Assembly: GCA_037974665.1 (NCBI GenBank) | Contig: CM075783.1 | Coordinates: forward strand, 44,415,318 to 44,479,317 | DNA length: 64,000 bases | Source: Ehretia macrophylla | Taxonomy: Eukaryota > Streptophyta > Magnoliopsida > Boraginales > Ehretiaceae | Direction of reading: 5' to 3' | In this document: positions 22,762 to 35,172 of the stretch, in pieces | Numbering within the stretch: the stretch's first letter is position 1 | How the letters are laid out: each line of letters begins with the position of its first letter | Translations under genes and position numbers: made by a program | Notes under the pieces: model-generated | The model's database searches: none | Seen by the model: only the letters and a program-made list of their open reading frames with translations | What the model was told of the DNA's origin: nothing

Positions 22762-25700
22762 TGTGAGGCCCGACCCCGACTAATGTGTGTTATCTCAATT
22801 TGCGTGTCTTAGACCTAGAATTATATGACTGACCTTGGATTACGTGCTATGTCTTGGTTTTCGTGCATGTCTCGTCATACGTGCCTTGACCTAAAATTGT
22901 GTGCCCTAATCCTCGATATACGTACGATACCTAGATAAATGTGCCATGACCTTGATTTACGTGCGAGACCTCGATTTGCGTGTGCCTTTTCATTTTGTGT
23001 GCATTAATCTTGAACTGCGTGCCTTAACTTAAGTTTAAGAGTCGTGTCTTGAATTACGTGCATTGCATTGAATTACGTGCCGTGTTTTGGTTTACGTGCA
23101 TTCACCTAAGGTTGCGTGTGTTAGCATTAGAATCCGTGCATTTGTCTTGAAGTACATGCCTTAGTCTTGAAGTACGTGTTTTACCTCGTGATTTGTGCCC
23201 CGTATTGATTTCTGTGCGTGTCTCATAGTGCATGCCCTAGACCTAGGAAAGCGTGTCCGCACACTAATCAATAAAGAATCCTACACAAAGCACTAAACAC
23301 TAAAATAATCCTACACAATCCACTAACTAATATTATATTCCTAATTCAAATTCTCAACAAAACCCACTAACTAATAAAATAATCTATTCTTCCCAACACA
23401 CTCAACTAACCAATAAACTATTATAAACCTACACTTATTATAATCCAAAATACACTAACTTGAATCTGAAATTTCAAATTTTCCCTTGCATTACACGACC
23501 AAGACAAAGCAATTTGATCAACTTTGCACAATTAAATTAAAGCCTAGACATTCTATGACACATGCACTAAGCACAATGCATAAAAAATTCACTTACACCC
23601 TACCCAAGCATCCCATTTTCGACCCTCTCAATGCCATGCTTAATTTCAACTCAAAAAAATGCTTAAAGGATGACATAATTTCAGAATTTAGAAGCTCAAG
23701 GCTGACACACAAGAACAAGCTCACAAACAACTCTTCAAACACTCATTTTTCTCTCAAAACTCTCTCATTCTCTCTCCTTCTCTCTCTATTTCGACCATGG
23801 CTGCCTCTTGACCTTCCAAGATCTCAAGCATGCTCTCAAGACTCTCCCAAGCTCAGCCATAGCAGCCCAAAGCAAGGAAGAAGCCCTTTGTGCATTTTGA
23901 AGAACATTTGAGCATCTTTAACAATCAATAGGCTAAGGTGAGGGTTAAGCTCTTTTAAAAGCTTTCAAAAATCACATGCATGCCTTCATATGTCTATATT
24001 TACCTCTTTAATTGTTGTATATGTGTGTGCATGAGCTTATATAACCATGCATGGCAAGATATTCGGCTAGTACTTGAAGATAGGCAAAATTGCGTAGCTG
24101 GCAGATTTCTGACTTGTTAGAACAAAATAGTTTTGACCTAGTAAATGATATCTAAAATGCATTAAATTTGGTAGGTTGCTATATTTTTCAGTTCTGGACA
24201 TTTTTGTCAGAAATAGACTAAGGCTAAATCTGACCCTAAAACCCTCAAAAATGACTAGTATTGAAATGTGTACGAATCTGGACAGTTTTGCGTAGTCTCA
24301 CGGTTTTAGCTATAACTCTTGAATCCGAACTCCAAATGATGCGACGTTAATTTCTGGATTTAAGTCACTCACTAAACTTTAATTTGATATTTTGTTCATT
24401 GGAATTGGAGATTGTTTGCTTGTCTAAATAATTGTGGGAAAACAGACCATTGCAGTGAGGCTTTTATTTAGTGATATGCTTTAAAAAATGTTGTAACTTC
24501 TCTTGTGGTATTGAATGCTTGGGATTGTGGCACTTGAATGTTGTGTGGACTATTTTGGATGATTGAGGATGTTTTAATTAATCGATGCATGGCTTGGGTT
24601 TAATTACGTGACAACTTGTGGCTTAAATCGCACGTGTAAGCATGAATTGAAACCCTATTGACTATGAAAACTCGCTAAGTGTTGATCCTATGGTTATTGT
24701 GTTTAATTGTGTGATTCGTGGGCTGCCTAATAAATGTTAAGTATGCTTGAAATGGTTTAAGAGTTGCTTGTGGTGCTTAGCAAACGGAACCGACCCCGAG
24801 CACGGCCTAGTAAACCCAAATGGCCCCGTAGGTTCCCGAGTCATAAACCATTCTTTTGTGAATTATAAATGACGTTGAGGAAGATTAATAGGCTGCCCGT
24901 AATTGTCCATATAGCTCTAAACATGACTCCCGATGATTGCAAATTGATACGTGAACTATTCTTGTACCCGGTCTTGTACAAGTGTCGTTGCATGCTCGTA
25001 TGATCTCAACACTTAATATGTGAACTAAAATGAGCTATATGACTTGTTTTATATGGTGTTACTTGGCTGTCCGTTAAATGTTCACATGCTCCTAAGTGTT
25101 TTACAAAGTGAATGTACATGTCAAAGCATGCCTTGTAAGTTTACTTATCGATATGCGATCTTATAATTGCTCGGAGGCAACCTACTTTGTTGACCTCCTA
25201 ATGTGAATTGTTAAAAGACATGCTATGGCTTATTTGAACATGGTTACTTGGCTGCCCGTGAGAGTTTAATTGCTTTCGAATTGATATATGAAACGATTAC
25301 ATGTTCTTACAATGTCTTATATGCCAATATGTCAAAATATGATCTTATACTTGCTTAGAGGCAACCTACTTTGTTGACCTCCTAATGTGAAATGTAAATG
25401 TTATAAATGTGCATTGCATACAAGGTTGCAACCTTTCATTGTGGCATGGTAGCATTTCACGAACGCCAGGCGGCTTAGGGCTTGTCGGTGCTCCTGTGAC
25501 TACCATGGTCCAATTCCTTCTCTCGCTTGGCATTCCACCCTCGGAGAGTTCGGTCGTAGGTTTTCGGGGTATATCCGGAGTACACCCAATTGGGAGTGAT
25601 AAGTGGATAATTGAAGTCGGCCGCAACAATTGTTATCGAAGATCATCTTGAGAGCAAATGCTCACTGATTGATCTCGCGCAGCGAAAGCTCATCGTATCA

Positions 25701-26620
25701 TTTTTACTATGTGCTTAAGTACTCTCGCTTGGTTCCTAGAGGACCTCGGGGAGGAAAGACAGGTAAATGTGTTCATTTATATATATATGTTATATTGTGA
25801 GCTTACTTGTTCTGTTTGACATGTTTTCAAAGGAGTTTTCATAAAGTTTAACCGGAAAAGGATTTCAAAATGTTATTTCTCGTTCCCCCTCGCTGAGTTC
25901 ATAAGGACTCACCCTCTTTTATCATCACAGGTGAAGAACATCTGGAACAAGTACCCGAGGAAAATATGCCCGTTGATGATTCCCTGGAATGATTACATGC
26001 CTTATATGCCTTGCCTGACTGTCGCTGTTTTGTGAACGCTATGATTTCTTTGAAGAATACTTATTTTGTTGATGTAAATGACCCTGTTGTAATTTGGGTC
26101 TAATTTTGGGATTGTACTATCTACAACCGGACGAACTCTTTATTTGGTTGTTTACTTTCATTATCTTGAATAGTTGCTATCGTAGGCAATTAAACCACTA
26201 GGTGAAAAATCAACTAAGTTAATTTTATCTAATTTCTCTTAGGTGCTCATTTGTAAACTAAAGGATAATAGGTACTTACATGATAGGAAATTGACAAATA
26301 AATGAGACATAGTTATCATGCTAGGCTTATTAACCAAACGAGACTTTCAAGATAGACTAGTAGGCATATCGGTTAATGACAAAATATGAGTCCTTAATGG
26401 AATTGGGTTAATGATTGGAATAATTGAGGCGTTTAGGAAATTAGGCTAAACCAAAGGTCTTAAAAACAGTCGTTATGCTGCCGAATTTCTAGAAAATCTT
26501 TTGAAGTTCTAGGCTAACGTTAAGTGTTAAATCACAACAAACGGTTAAGTATGTAAATTGGCGTAAAAGAATTAGGTCATACCCTAGTCTAGCCTCTATA
26601 GGTCGGGTTGGGCCGTGACA
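22762..26620 (+). mobile_element. Family A solo LTR (copy A2), 3859 bp
   Basis: It starts TGTGAGGCCCGACCCCGA, ends GGTTGGGCCGTGACA, and has the TSD ATTTA at 22757-22761 and 26621-26625. Marks in order: the ~20-bp repeats 22775-23255, ATCATCACAGGTG near 25920, and the hairpin region at 25469-25486. No PBS, PPT or coding sequence is present. It interrupts the SIRE env-like ORF. Differences from A1 are many, so the two copies are not recent sisters. Confidence 0.9.
22775..23255 (+). repeat. Degenerate ~20-22 bp tandem repeats in copy A2
   Basis: Same array as at 7820-8240, with recurrent ACGTGCC, TACGTGC and GCGTGCC steps. The steps have drifted differently in the two copies (for example TACGTGCCGTGTTTTGGTT here). 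Confidence 0.65.
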
Positions 26621-26848
26621 ATTTATGTCCTCAAGTCCAAAAAGAAGAACCTACCTTTGATATCTAATCAGTTTATATAGACAAGTATTGTCCAAAAAGT
26701 TTGAAAGATTAATACGCTTACCCCATATTATTTCATTTTTAGAGAAATATCCCGGTGCGATGATGTGCATAAGATCCTATGGATCAATGGTATGAGGCCT
26801 AAATGCGGTCCTTTGTCTCTTGGATGCTTGTCTAGATGATGATGCCAT

Positions 26849-27332
26849 GAGTTAGACAAGAGAGTTTTGGCAAGAAAAAACAATAAAATTTGGTGGCGCA
26901 ATTTCGTTGAGCACTTGGTGTGCAAAGAGAAATTGGAAGAGTTTTTCACAAGAATTGAAGAGAAAGAGACGCACTTGAGTGGGTTGGGAAGATTTAAATC
27001 TTCGACGTTTTGTTTGTAGGACAAAGAATGAGTTTTGAAGATGATAGGAGACAATAATGGAATTTGAGTGGGAGAGAATTAGATTGAGTTTTGATGAAGA
27101 AAGGATTGAGTTTTGAATGAAATTTGATGTTTTAAACCTTTTGCCCGTCAGTGCCGCGACCGGACGAGGGTGCACACACTGGTTGTCCGGTGTCAAACCC
27201 TCGTCCGCTCGAGGCACATCCATCGGACGAGGGTATGTTCCACAGGTCGACCGGTGGTAGCCCCCTCTTTCGGTGATGCACTTTCTGTCAGGAAATGCAT
27301 CTCACGCGGAAAAACTTCAAGTTTTTGCAGTT
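26849..27332 (-). other. SIRE spacer between RNase H and env-like ORF
   Basis: This linker carries a GC-rich cluster at 27145-27260 (CGGACGAGGG twice, CGACCGG, TCGACCGGTGG) that resembles the LTR cluster at 20868-20975. The overlapping short ORFs here have no recognisable domain. It may include a leader for the env-like ORF. Confidence 0.5.
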
Positions 27333-29062
27333 TTAACTCATTTTAAGCATGCCTAATTCCCTTCTAATCATACAAAATTGATACTCATGCAATGGTTTGG
27401 TAAAAATATCAGCTAATTGATGTACGGAATCAACAAAGTGAAGCACAACATCCCCTTTTTGAACATGATCACGAATGAAATGATGCCTAATTTCAATATA
27501 CTTTGTTCTAGAGTGCTGGATGGGGTTCTTGTTAGATTAATGGCACTTGTATTATCGCATTTACTAGGCACATTATCGTACACTAGGCCATAATCTAGCA
27601 AACTTTGTTTCATCCAAAGAATTTAAGCAACACAATTTTCGGCGGATACATATTCAGCTTCTGCCGTAGAAAGAGCTACACTATTTTGTTTTTTACTAGA
27701 CCAAAAGATCAATGAATGTCCTAGAAATTGACAACATCCACTAGTACTCTTCCTATCCATTCGATCTCCTACATAATCTGTATCCGAATACCCTATAAGT
27801 TCAAATGATGTACCTTTCGGATACCACAATCCCAAATCTATAGTCCCCTTAAGATATCTAATGATTCTTTTTACAGCATTTAAGTGAGACTCTTTAGGAC
27901 AAGATTGAAAATGAGCACATAAGCACACAGCAAATACAATATCGGGTCTAGAAGCAGTTAAATAAAGAAGGCTGTCGATCATACCTCGATATTACTTTTC
28001 ATCTACCTTGTTACCTTCTTCATCTTTGTCAAGCTTGATTGATGTTGACATTGGTGTACTCATTTCTTTTGCTGATACAAGCCCAAACTTTTTGATGAGT
28101 TCTCTAGTATACTTGGCTTGATTGATGAAAGTACCCTCTTGTGTTTGCTTGATTTGGATTCCGAGAAAGAAATTGAATTCTCCCATCATACACATCTCAA
28201 ATTTCTTGTGCATACACTTAGAGAAATACTCACAAAGAGATTCATTAGTAGCACCAAAGATTATATCATCAACATAAATTTGCACAAGCAATTTATCTTT
28301 GTCTTTTGTTTTAACAAAGAGAGTGGAATCTAATTTGCCTCTAGTGAACCCTTTTTTCAAACAAATAGTTGCTAAGCCTATCACACCATGCTCTAGGTGC
28401 TTGCTTAAGGCCATATAATGTTTTATCTAGTTTATATACATGATTTGGCAAGTTAGAGTCCTCAAATCCGGGTAATTGTTTCACATAAACTTCTTTCTTG
28501 AGATAGCCATTTAAAAAAGTACTTTTTACATCCATTTGATATAATTTACAGTCTATAAAACATGCAAAGGCAAGAAGCATACGAATGGATTCAAGTCTAG
28601 CTTCAGGAGCAAACGTCTCATCATAATCTATGCTTTCTTCTTGATTATACCCTTGAGCCACTAGCCAAGCTTTATTTCTAGTTACAACCCCGAATTCATC
28701 TAATTTGATCCTAAAAACCCATTTTGTGCCAATTATAGGATAATCTTTAGGTTTTTCAACTAGATGTCATACCTTACTCCTTTCAAACTGATTTAATTCT
28801 TCTTGCATGCCAATTATCCAATCTTCATGATCTAGAGCTTCTTTAACATTTTTAGTCTCTACTTGAGAAAGAAAAGCAACATGTTCACAATAAGTATTTA
28901 GATTAGAACGAGTTCTTACTCCCTTTGAAGGATCACCAAAAATTTGATCATTTGGGTGATCTCTAACAAACTTCCAACATTTTGGTAGATCATCATTTGT
29001 TGTAGCTTCTTGGTTGTTTTGCATTTGTTGTGCATTGCCTTGTGGATTTGCTAGAGCTTCAC
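27333..29062 (-). pseudogene. pol: SIRE pol, 3' half: RT and RNase H
   Basis: Read from 29062 down, the frame opens in the linker before RT (FVRDHPNDQIFGDPSKGVRT, then VAFLSQVETKNVKEAL). The RT domain follows: FAPEARLESIRMLLAFA, YQMDVKSTFLNGYLKKEVYV, LYGLKQAPRAWCDRL and the active site VQIYVDDIIFGA near 28265. RNase H gives LIGYSDTDYVGDRMDRKSTS, LSTAEAEYVSAENCVA and KCDNTSAINL, and the end ADIFTKPLHEYQF closes with TAA at 27333. Stops at about 28767, 27992 and 27620 and frameshifts near 28390 and 27525 disable it. It is the direct continuation of the integrase half at 57213-57927, separated by the 28-kb insertion at the TTCAC TSD. Confidence 0.9.
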
Positions 29063-29457
29063 TGTAACACCCCAACTCGCCCCTACCTACGATCAGTCAG
29101 GACGCAATGGAATTTCGGTAGTATAACAACAGTAATACGGATATCAGGGCTCTAAACCAACCCCTTTAGAACTTCACACAACCAACTCCAAATATCAACA
29201 ACAACTCCACAACCACGTTAACAACATATAACACAACCATTTCCATATATTAAACATTCTTTCAACAATTCATCCATAAGTTATACGCCTCCGTTCCAAC
29301 ATCATACATAGGCTATAACATACATTCACAAAATAGAATACAAACCAGTTCAGTAATCTAATCATGTTCAAAAGGAATATTATTAAACCAGATTTATATA
29401 AGCCTTTATCTTTAAGTAAGTTATACAATACATAATATTACAAAAACTAAGACAAAC

Positions 29458-29550
29458 TCATGGAAACGACTCTGGCACATAAGACTTGTCCACGTAAAGC
29501 ACATTCTCAGCCTCCTGAGGCATGTACCTATAATCCGGTTCAATAATACC
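29458..29550 (-). other. Conserved acidic micro-ORF, decayed copy in the G6 3' LTR
   Basis: From GGT at 29550 the minus strand reads GIIEPDYRYMPQEAENVLYV, continues DKSYVPESFP and stops at TGA 29458. It aligns codon for codon with the frames at 46873-46974 and 48336-48446. Here no in-frame ATG precedes it; a TAA stands two codons upstream. Confidence 0.45.
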
Positions 29551-29837
29551 TGCTTACAGATAACGAATGAGAATGAACTTATATAAAAGAAGCCCAATGA
29601 GGATTCGATAGATCTTTTAAAAGCATTTACTATACCCCTTAGAAATCATTCTTTGAGCAGTAAACACACAATGAACATCAATATCAATATAAGTACAACA
29701 AATACAATAACCAAACAATAAGGATACTCTAGTTTGTGTAGCTCTATACGCCATCACAATTTCAACCATCTTCTTGTAACTCCCCATTACTCACACACCC
29801 GAGGTACCTCATCTAGCCCCTCCCTCCATGGCACCTC

Positions 29838-32272
29838 TGTCACGCCCCAACTCAACCCCCCTTAAGATTAGTCAGGACGCAACGGAATTTCGCCAGTATA
29901 ACGACTGTAACCCGGATACCAAGGCTCTAAACCAACCTCTTTGGAACTCATACATCCAACTCCACAAACAATTCAACAATTCAACAATTCAACAACACAA
30001 CCATAATATACATTAAACATTCTTTTACCATTGCATCCATAGGTTATATCCCTCCGTTCCAACATCATACATTTACTATATAACATACATTTTCCCAAAA
30101 TAGATTATAACCAATTCAGCAACCTAATCATGTTCCAAAACAAGACTACTAAATTAGCAACATTTAATTCATTATCTTTACAACATCTTATACATCATAA
30201 ACTTCTAAATAAATATAAACCAACTAGTTTTAATATACAAGATAACAAAAGAGTACAATATCTAAGATATCAAGGACAAGACTTTGGCACATAGGACTCG
30301 TCCACATATGGCACATTCTTAGCTTCCTGGTCACGTACCCGTAATCATGTTCAATATCACCTGTATGCATGCAATAATTGACAGTGAGCTTATATAAAAC
30401 AAGCTCAGTGAGGATTCGACAGATCTCTTAACAGTATTTACTATAGTCCTTGGAAATCATCATTTGAGCAGTAAACACATAATAATCATCAATAACAATA
30501 TAAGCACATTAGTAATAATAACCAATCAATAAATGATACTCTAGTTGGTGTAGCTCCAAATGCCATCACGATCTCAACCATTCTTCTTGTAACTCCCCAT
30601 TACTCATGCACCCGAGGTACCTCACTAGCCTATCCCTCCATGGCAACTCCGCCATGCGAGTTGGAGGTAGCCTATGATAGTCATGTCGTTATCAACCCTA
30701 CAGCCCGACGCTGCCCGAGAGGTGGCACACACACACCAAGACTCATGACAATAATAATAATCATTCATATCTCAGGAGGATAACAAAGTAGGTTGCCTAT
30801 CTTCTAGCTTCATCAATAATCAATAATCAACTAATAACATTTCAACAACATATCATCAATTAAACAATTAACAACTCAACAACTAAGTTAGATGACAAAG
30901 TAGCCCATCCAACTTAACATGCATTAATCCACTCAACCAAACCCGATTCTAACCAACAACAACACATAATTCAACCACTCAAACACAACCCAAACAACTA
31001 AAGACATTATCTCAACATTTAAAGAAAGACAACCCAAACTTCAAAAAGTCATAACTTACAATCTACTAATCCAATGACCTCCAAACCAGTTTCTATCACT
31101 CACCCACTCAAGCAACTACATTAGCCCCCTCGGAAACTAACCACAATCCATCCAAATTAAGCCCAACAGCCCTAAAACCTCAATGCACCATGGCTGAAAT
31201 TTCTGGACTTTCACCTCAACATCACAATCAAAATTTCAGCATTACAACATTATTACCATGTATTTAACAAACTTTTACAAGCTAACAACAATCAATTCCA
31301 ACCATCACAACTCCAATTATTCAACAAATAGCCAACAACTCAATTTTAATACCCGAAAAATAAAAATTCATGCTACCACTGTTCAAAACTGCTATAAACC
31401 CACATAATCAATCCTTAGCATCTATTGAGAAATAATAAAACAACAATTTAACATTTCAATGGCTAAAAATTCGAATATATGAATTAACATAAAAATGACA
31501 TTTTGAGATCTAGAATTTTTCTCTCACCTTTGATCCGATACAAGCCTAGGAATACATGTAATGCGTGCCCAACAAGTGAATTCAAGCTTTGGATGACAAG
31601 ATTTGGCTTTGAATTGCAACTTCTAATGAAAAATTGCCGTGAAAACTTGAGGAAAAATCCTTTTTTTTTCTCTCTAATGGCTCTCGGCCATGTGTGTGCA
31701 AAATAAGGTATTTTTGTTCTTTGCTAATGTGTGTAGATGAATTATACAGCCAAGGTCAACAAAAATAAAAATAGTCAAAGTTGAAACAAGTTAATTTTTA
31801 GTATTTTTCTAGTCTTTTAATTCTATTTTAGAATATTTTTGCTCAACAATTATGCAACACTTAGACTATTTTAAGTGGCTTATTTTTAGGTGACAAGAAG
31901 TTTCACATTAAAATATTTTCACCCGATTTGGTTTAAAACTCGATTTTTTGCAAAAGAATGTGTAAAAACCCTTTTAAATTCCTAAGTCAATTTGAAATTT
32001 GTTTTAATCAAACACAAGTCTTTTAATATCCGAGGACTAGTTTTTAAAACGTTTAAAACACCCCGGTAAAAATTTTTGCGGACGTGTGTTCAAAATACTA
32101 TTCACAAAAATCGTCGATAAAATTTCTGATGCCGTTTTTTATAAAAATTTTATGAATGCACACTTAGTATGTATTAGGAATATAAATCACAGAATTAACA
32201 CATTCTAACTCATATAACACAAACAGATTAAATCACGCAAATTGAGGCAAAGACAAAATCTGGGGTTTCAGG
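29838..32272 (-). mobile_element. G5: solo LTR of the G3/G4/G6 family, 2435 bp
   Basis: It opens TGTCACGCCCCAACTC at 29838 and ends GGGGTTTCAGG at 32272 (normally TTTCACA). The TSD ACCTC is at 29833-29837 and 32273-32277. The interrupted G6 sequence resumes on the far side (TCTGCCCATGCAAG). One set of LTR marks is present and no interior, so it is a solo LTR. Its copy of the acidic micro-ORF (about 30287-30360, minus) has lost the frame. Confidence 0.85.
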
Positions 32273-34852
32273 ACCTCTGCCCATGCAAGTTCGGGGTAGT
32301 CTATGATAGTTATGTCTTTATCAACCTGACAGCCCAATGCTGCCCGAGAGGTGGCACACACTTATCAAGACTCATGACAATAATAATAAACATTCATATC
32401 GCAAGAGGACAACAAAAGTAGGTTGCCTATCTCCCGGCTTCATCAATAATCAATCAATTAACATCATTTCAACAACATAACATCAATTAATCAAATAGAC
32501 AACTAACATTTAAGTTAGATGACAAAGTATGCCACCCAACTTAACATGCATTAAACCACACAACCAAACCCAAATCTATCCAACAACAACCCAAAATTCA
32601 ACCACTCAAACACTGCCCAAACAACCAAAGACAATATTTCAACATTTAAACAAAGACTACACAAACTTCCAACAATCATAACTTACATTCTACTAATCCA
32701 ATAACCTCCAAACCACTTTCTATCATTCACTCACTCAAACATCTACATTAGCCCCTCAAAAACCAACTATAACCCATCCAAAACAAGCCCAACAACTCTA
32801 ATTCCCCAATGCACTAAGGCTGAATTTTTCAGACTTTCACCACGACATCCAAATCAAAATTCGGCATTAAAACATTACTACCCCATAATTAACAAACTTT
32901 TAGAAGGCACAACCAACCAATTCCAACCACTACAACAACAATTATTCAACAATTAACTCAAAATCCAACTTTAATACCCGAAAAATAAAAATACATGCTA
33001 CTACCATTCAAAACTTATATAAACGTACATAAATGATCCTTAGCATCCACTAAGCAACAATCTAACATCAGTTTAACATTTCATCGGATAAAAAATTCAA
33101 TTATATGAAAATGACACAAAATAGCATTTTGAGATCTAGAATTTTTCTCTCACCTTTGATCCAAAACAAAGCTAGGAATACGTGCAATAAGTGCCTAACA
33201 AGTGGAATCTAGCTCGGTTTGAAAAGATTCAGACAAAAACTAAGTTTTCTATGCAAAATTTGCTTTGTAAAATAAAATGAAAAACTCTCCAAAATGCCCA
33301 AGGAACTCACAGCAATGTGTGTGTGTGTTTGTATATGCATAAGTCAACAAAATAGGAAAAAGTCAAAGTTGAACATTTAGTTAATTTTTTAGTATTTTTA
33401 GTCTTTTAATTGTCTTTTAAACTATTTTTGCTCACATATATGCATTTAACACTTAGACTATTTTTAGGTAGTTTATTTTAGTTGACAACAATTTTCATTT
33501 GCACACATTAACACCTGACTCGATTAAAAATTCAATTTTTGCAAAAGAAGGTGTAAAAACCCTTTTGAATTCCTAATCCAATTCAAAATCCATTTTGATC
33601 AAACACGGGTCTATTAATATCCTAGGACTAGGTTTTCAAATGATAAAAAGACTAGTTGAAAAATTATAGCGGACATGTTTCAAAAATACTATTCACAAAA
33701 CTCGACGATAAAATTTTCAATACCGTTTTCGATGAAAATTTCATGAATGCATACATAGCATGTAATAGGAATATAAATCACAGAATTAGCGCATTCTAAC
33801 TCATATAATACATAAACAGGTCAAAACACGCAATTCTATGCCAAGGTGAAATATGGGGTTTCACATTCTCCCCCCTTAAAACAATTGCGTCTACACAATT
33901 CTTGAACTGACAGATAACTAAGTCCTCTATCGTTACACTTTAACAATACTTCTCTTAGTTCCCATTTATTAGGATGACACCTAAACAAAGACCTCAAAAG
34001 AATAAACTCTGTTGACTATAAGATGATTATCACAATTCCCAAAACAAATCTCAATTCATAATTCACTCCCACCTAATATCATATTGCATATGAAAGAAAT
34101 CGCAACTCCAAGGTCTTAGCATGACACCGCTACTTATCAATCATTCCCTACTACACAAAAGGGCTCTATGAATACCTCGAGGGTTTCAAAACTCATTCAC
34201 AATAACATGAATGCTTATTGATCAAGGGAATATCTCAAAAGTGACCTTGGTCAGAATATGGCTTTTATGAAATTTACAAGGGAACATAGATATGGAAAAC
34301 CACATACAAGCCAACAACCAATTGTACCAAAGGTCAAACAAATTAGAGAATCAAGAGGCTAATAGTTCTATTGGGAAGCATGATAACCAATATGATGAAG
34401 GCCTCAGCACTTATCAGTTAAACAAGTACGAACAAAATGATGACAAGACAAAACAATGCTGAGTATGTTGAACGAACATTCCTGAACAGGTAAATATTTC
34501 AATTCTCGATGATTGTTCAAGGAACCAACAAGTAAGTTGTACTTGAGGCAAAATGAAACTAAGAAATAAGAGATGATTAATTCAATTAAAAATATGAGTG
34601 GCAATATAATGAGTATCTCAGCACGCAAAAGCCAAAGAAGTATAAATAAGAAATGATAACAACAGGATAGTGCTGAGTATATTGAATTGAGAAATTACAA
34701 GCAAGATAATGGCTCAGCATTTAAAAATAAAACAATAGGATTAAAAGATTAGCAAGAATGACAATGATGTACTTAGTTAGGGAGTACATCAAGCAAGCGA
34801 AGATCGAATAAGTAAATGGTATACCAAAGGAGAAATTACTTGCAAATGAATA

Positions 34853-35172
34853 GCGTGCGACCCATCAACCTACTAGCAATAAGGTAGAAAACATAGCATG
34901 TCGCAATAAAAACTTGATTCAAGACGTTAGCAAAACACTGCCGTCTGTTCCAAAAACAAAGGCCCTTTAGCACCACGGGACGGGAGTGGGGGACGGCCCT
35001 ACACGCAGGCAAAAGTAGCACCGGGTCTACGAAGTCATAATCGAATCTTTCTGTTGGCTTTCCCAATTCATTCGTGAATAAGAATTCAAGGGCGTGAAAC
35101 GAGTACTTATAGCTGCTTCGCCTGCTTCTTATTATGGCTGTTATGTTTTTGTGGCGGAAATGAACGAAGTAA
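34853..35172 (-). other. About 320-bp segment present in G6 but absent from G4
   Basis: Both elements share sequence up to ATGAATAG (34852; 51497) and again from a purine-rich stretch near AATAGAATGAAATGAAG (35172). The G6 segment is more GC-rich (for example GGGACGGGAGTGGGGGACGG near 34978) and is bounded by AATAG on both sides. On minus it holds an open frame (DFVDPVLLLPACRAVPHSRP). I do not recognise it. Either G6 gained it or G4 lost it between the AATAG repeats. Confidence 0.55.

Larger units (their letters stand above)
21826..26848 (-). pseudogene. SIRE env-like third ORF, split by a solo LTR
   Basis: From ATG at 26848 the frame reads MASSSRQASKRQRTAFRPHT, meets stops, and reaches the insertion at 26625. 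It resumes at 22761 and runs open to 22081 (GKFYAYLVEGEDRDVRGL, VNIFVGERDLANLLGI, then LLYILNQSIM, YVMHLMYKK, LPYGMLLCHFFRLKGI). That part resembles the region annotated as putative plant transposon protein or envelope-like protein next to SIRE pol. After a TAG at 22078 the same frame continues as a charged, heptad-like tail (LATLEEVNTKVDNLTLKAD, MKGMKTMLENLYEKF) to TAA at 21826. About 385 codons in all. I see no convincing signal peptide or membrane span, so an envelope role is doubtful. Confidence 0.7.
29063..33865 (-). repeat. G6 3' LTR (contains solo LTR G5)
   Basis: Net length is 2363 bp once 29838-32272 and one TSD are removed. On minus it opens TGTGAAACCCCATATTTC at 33865 after a PPT. 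It ends GGGGTGTTACA at 29063. A TATA-like TTATATAAG lies at about 29570-29578 (minus). Confidence 0.82.
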
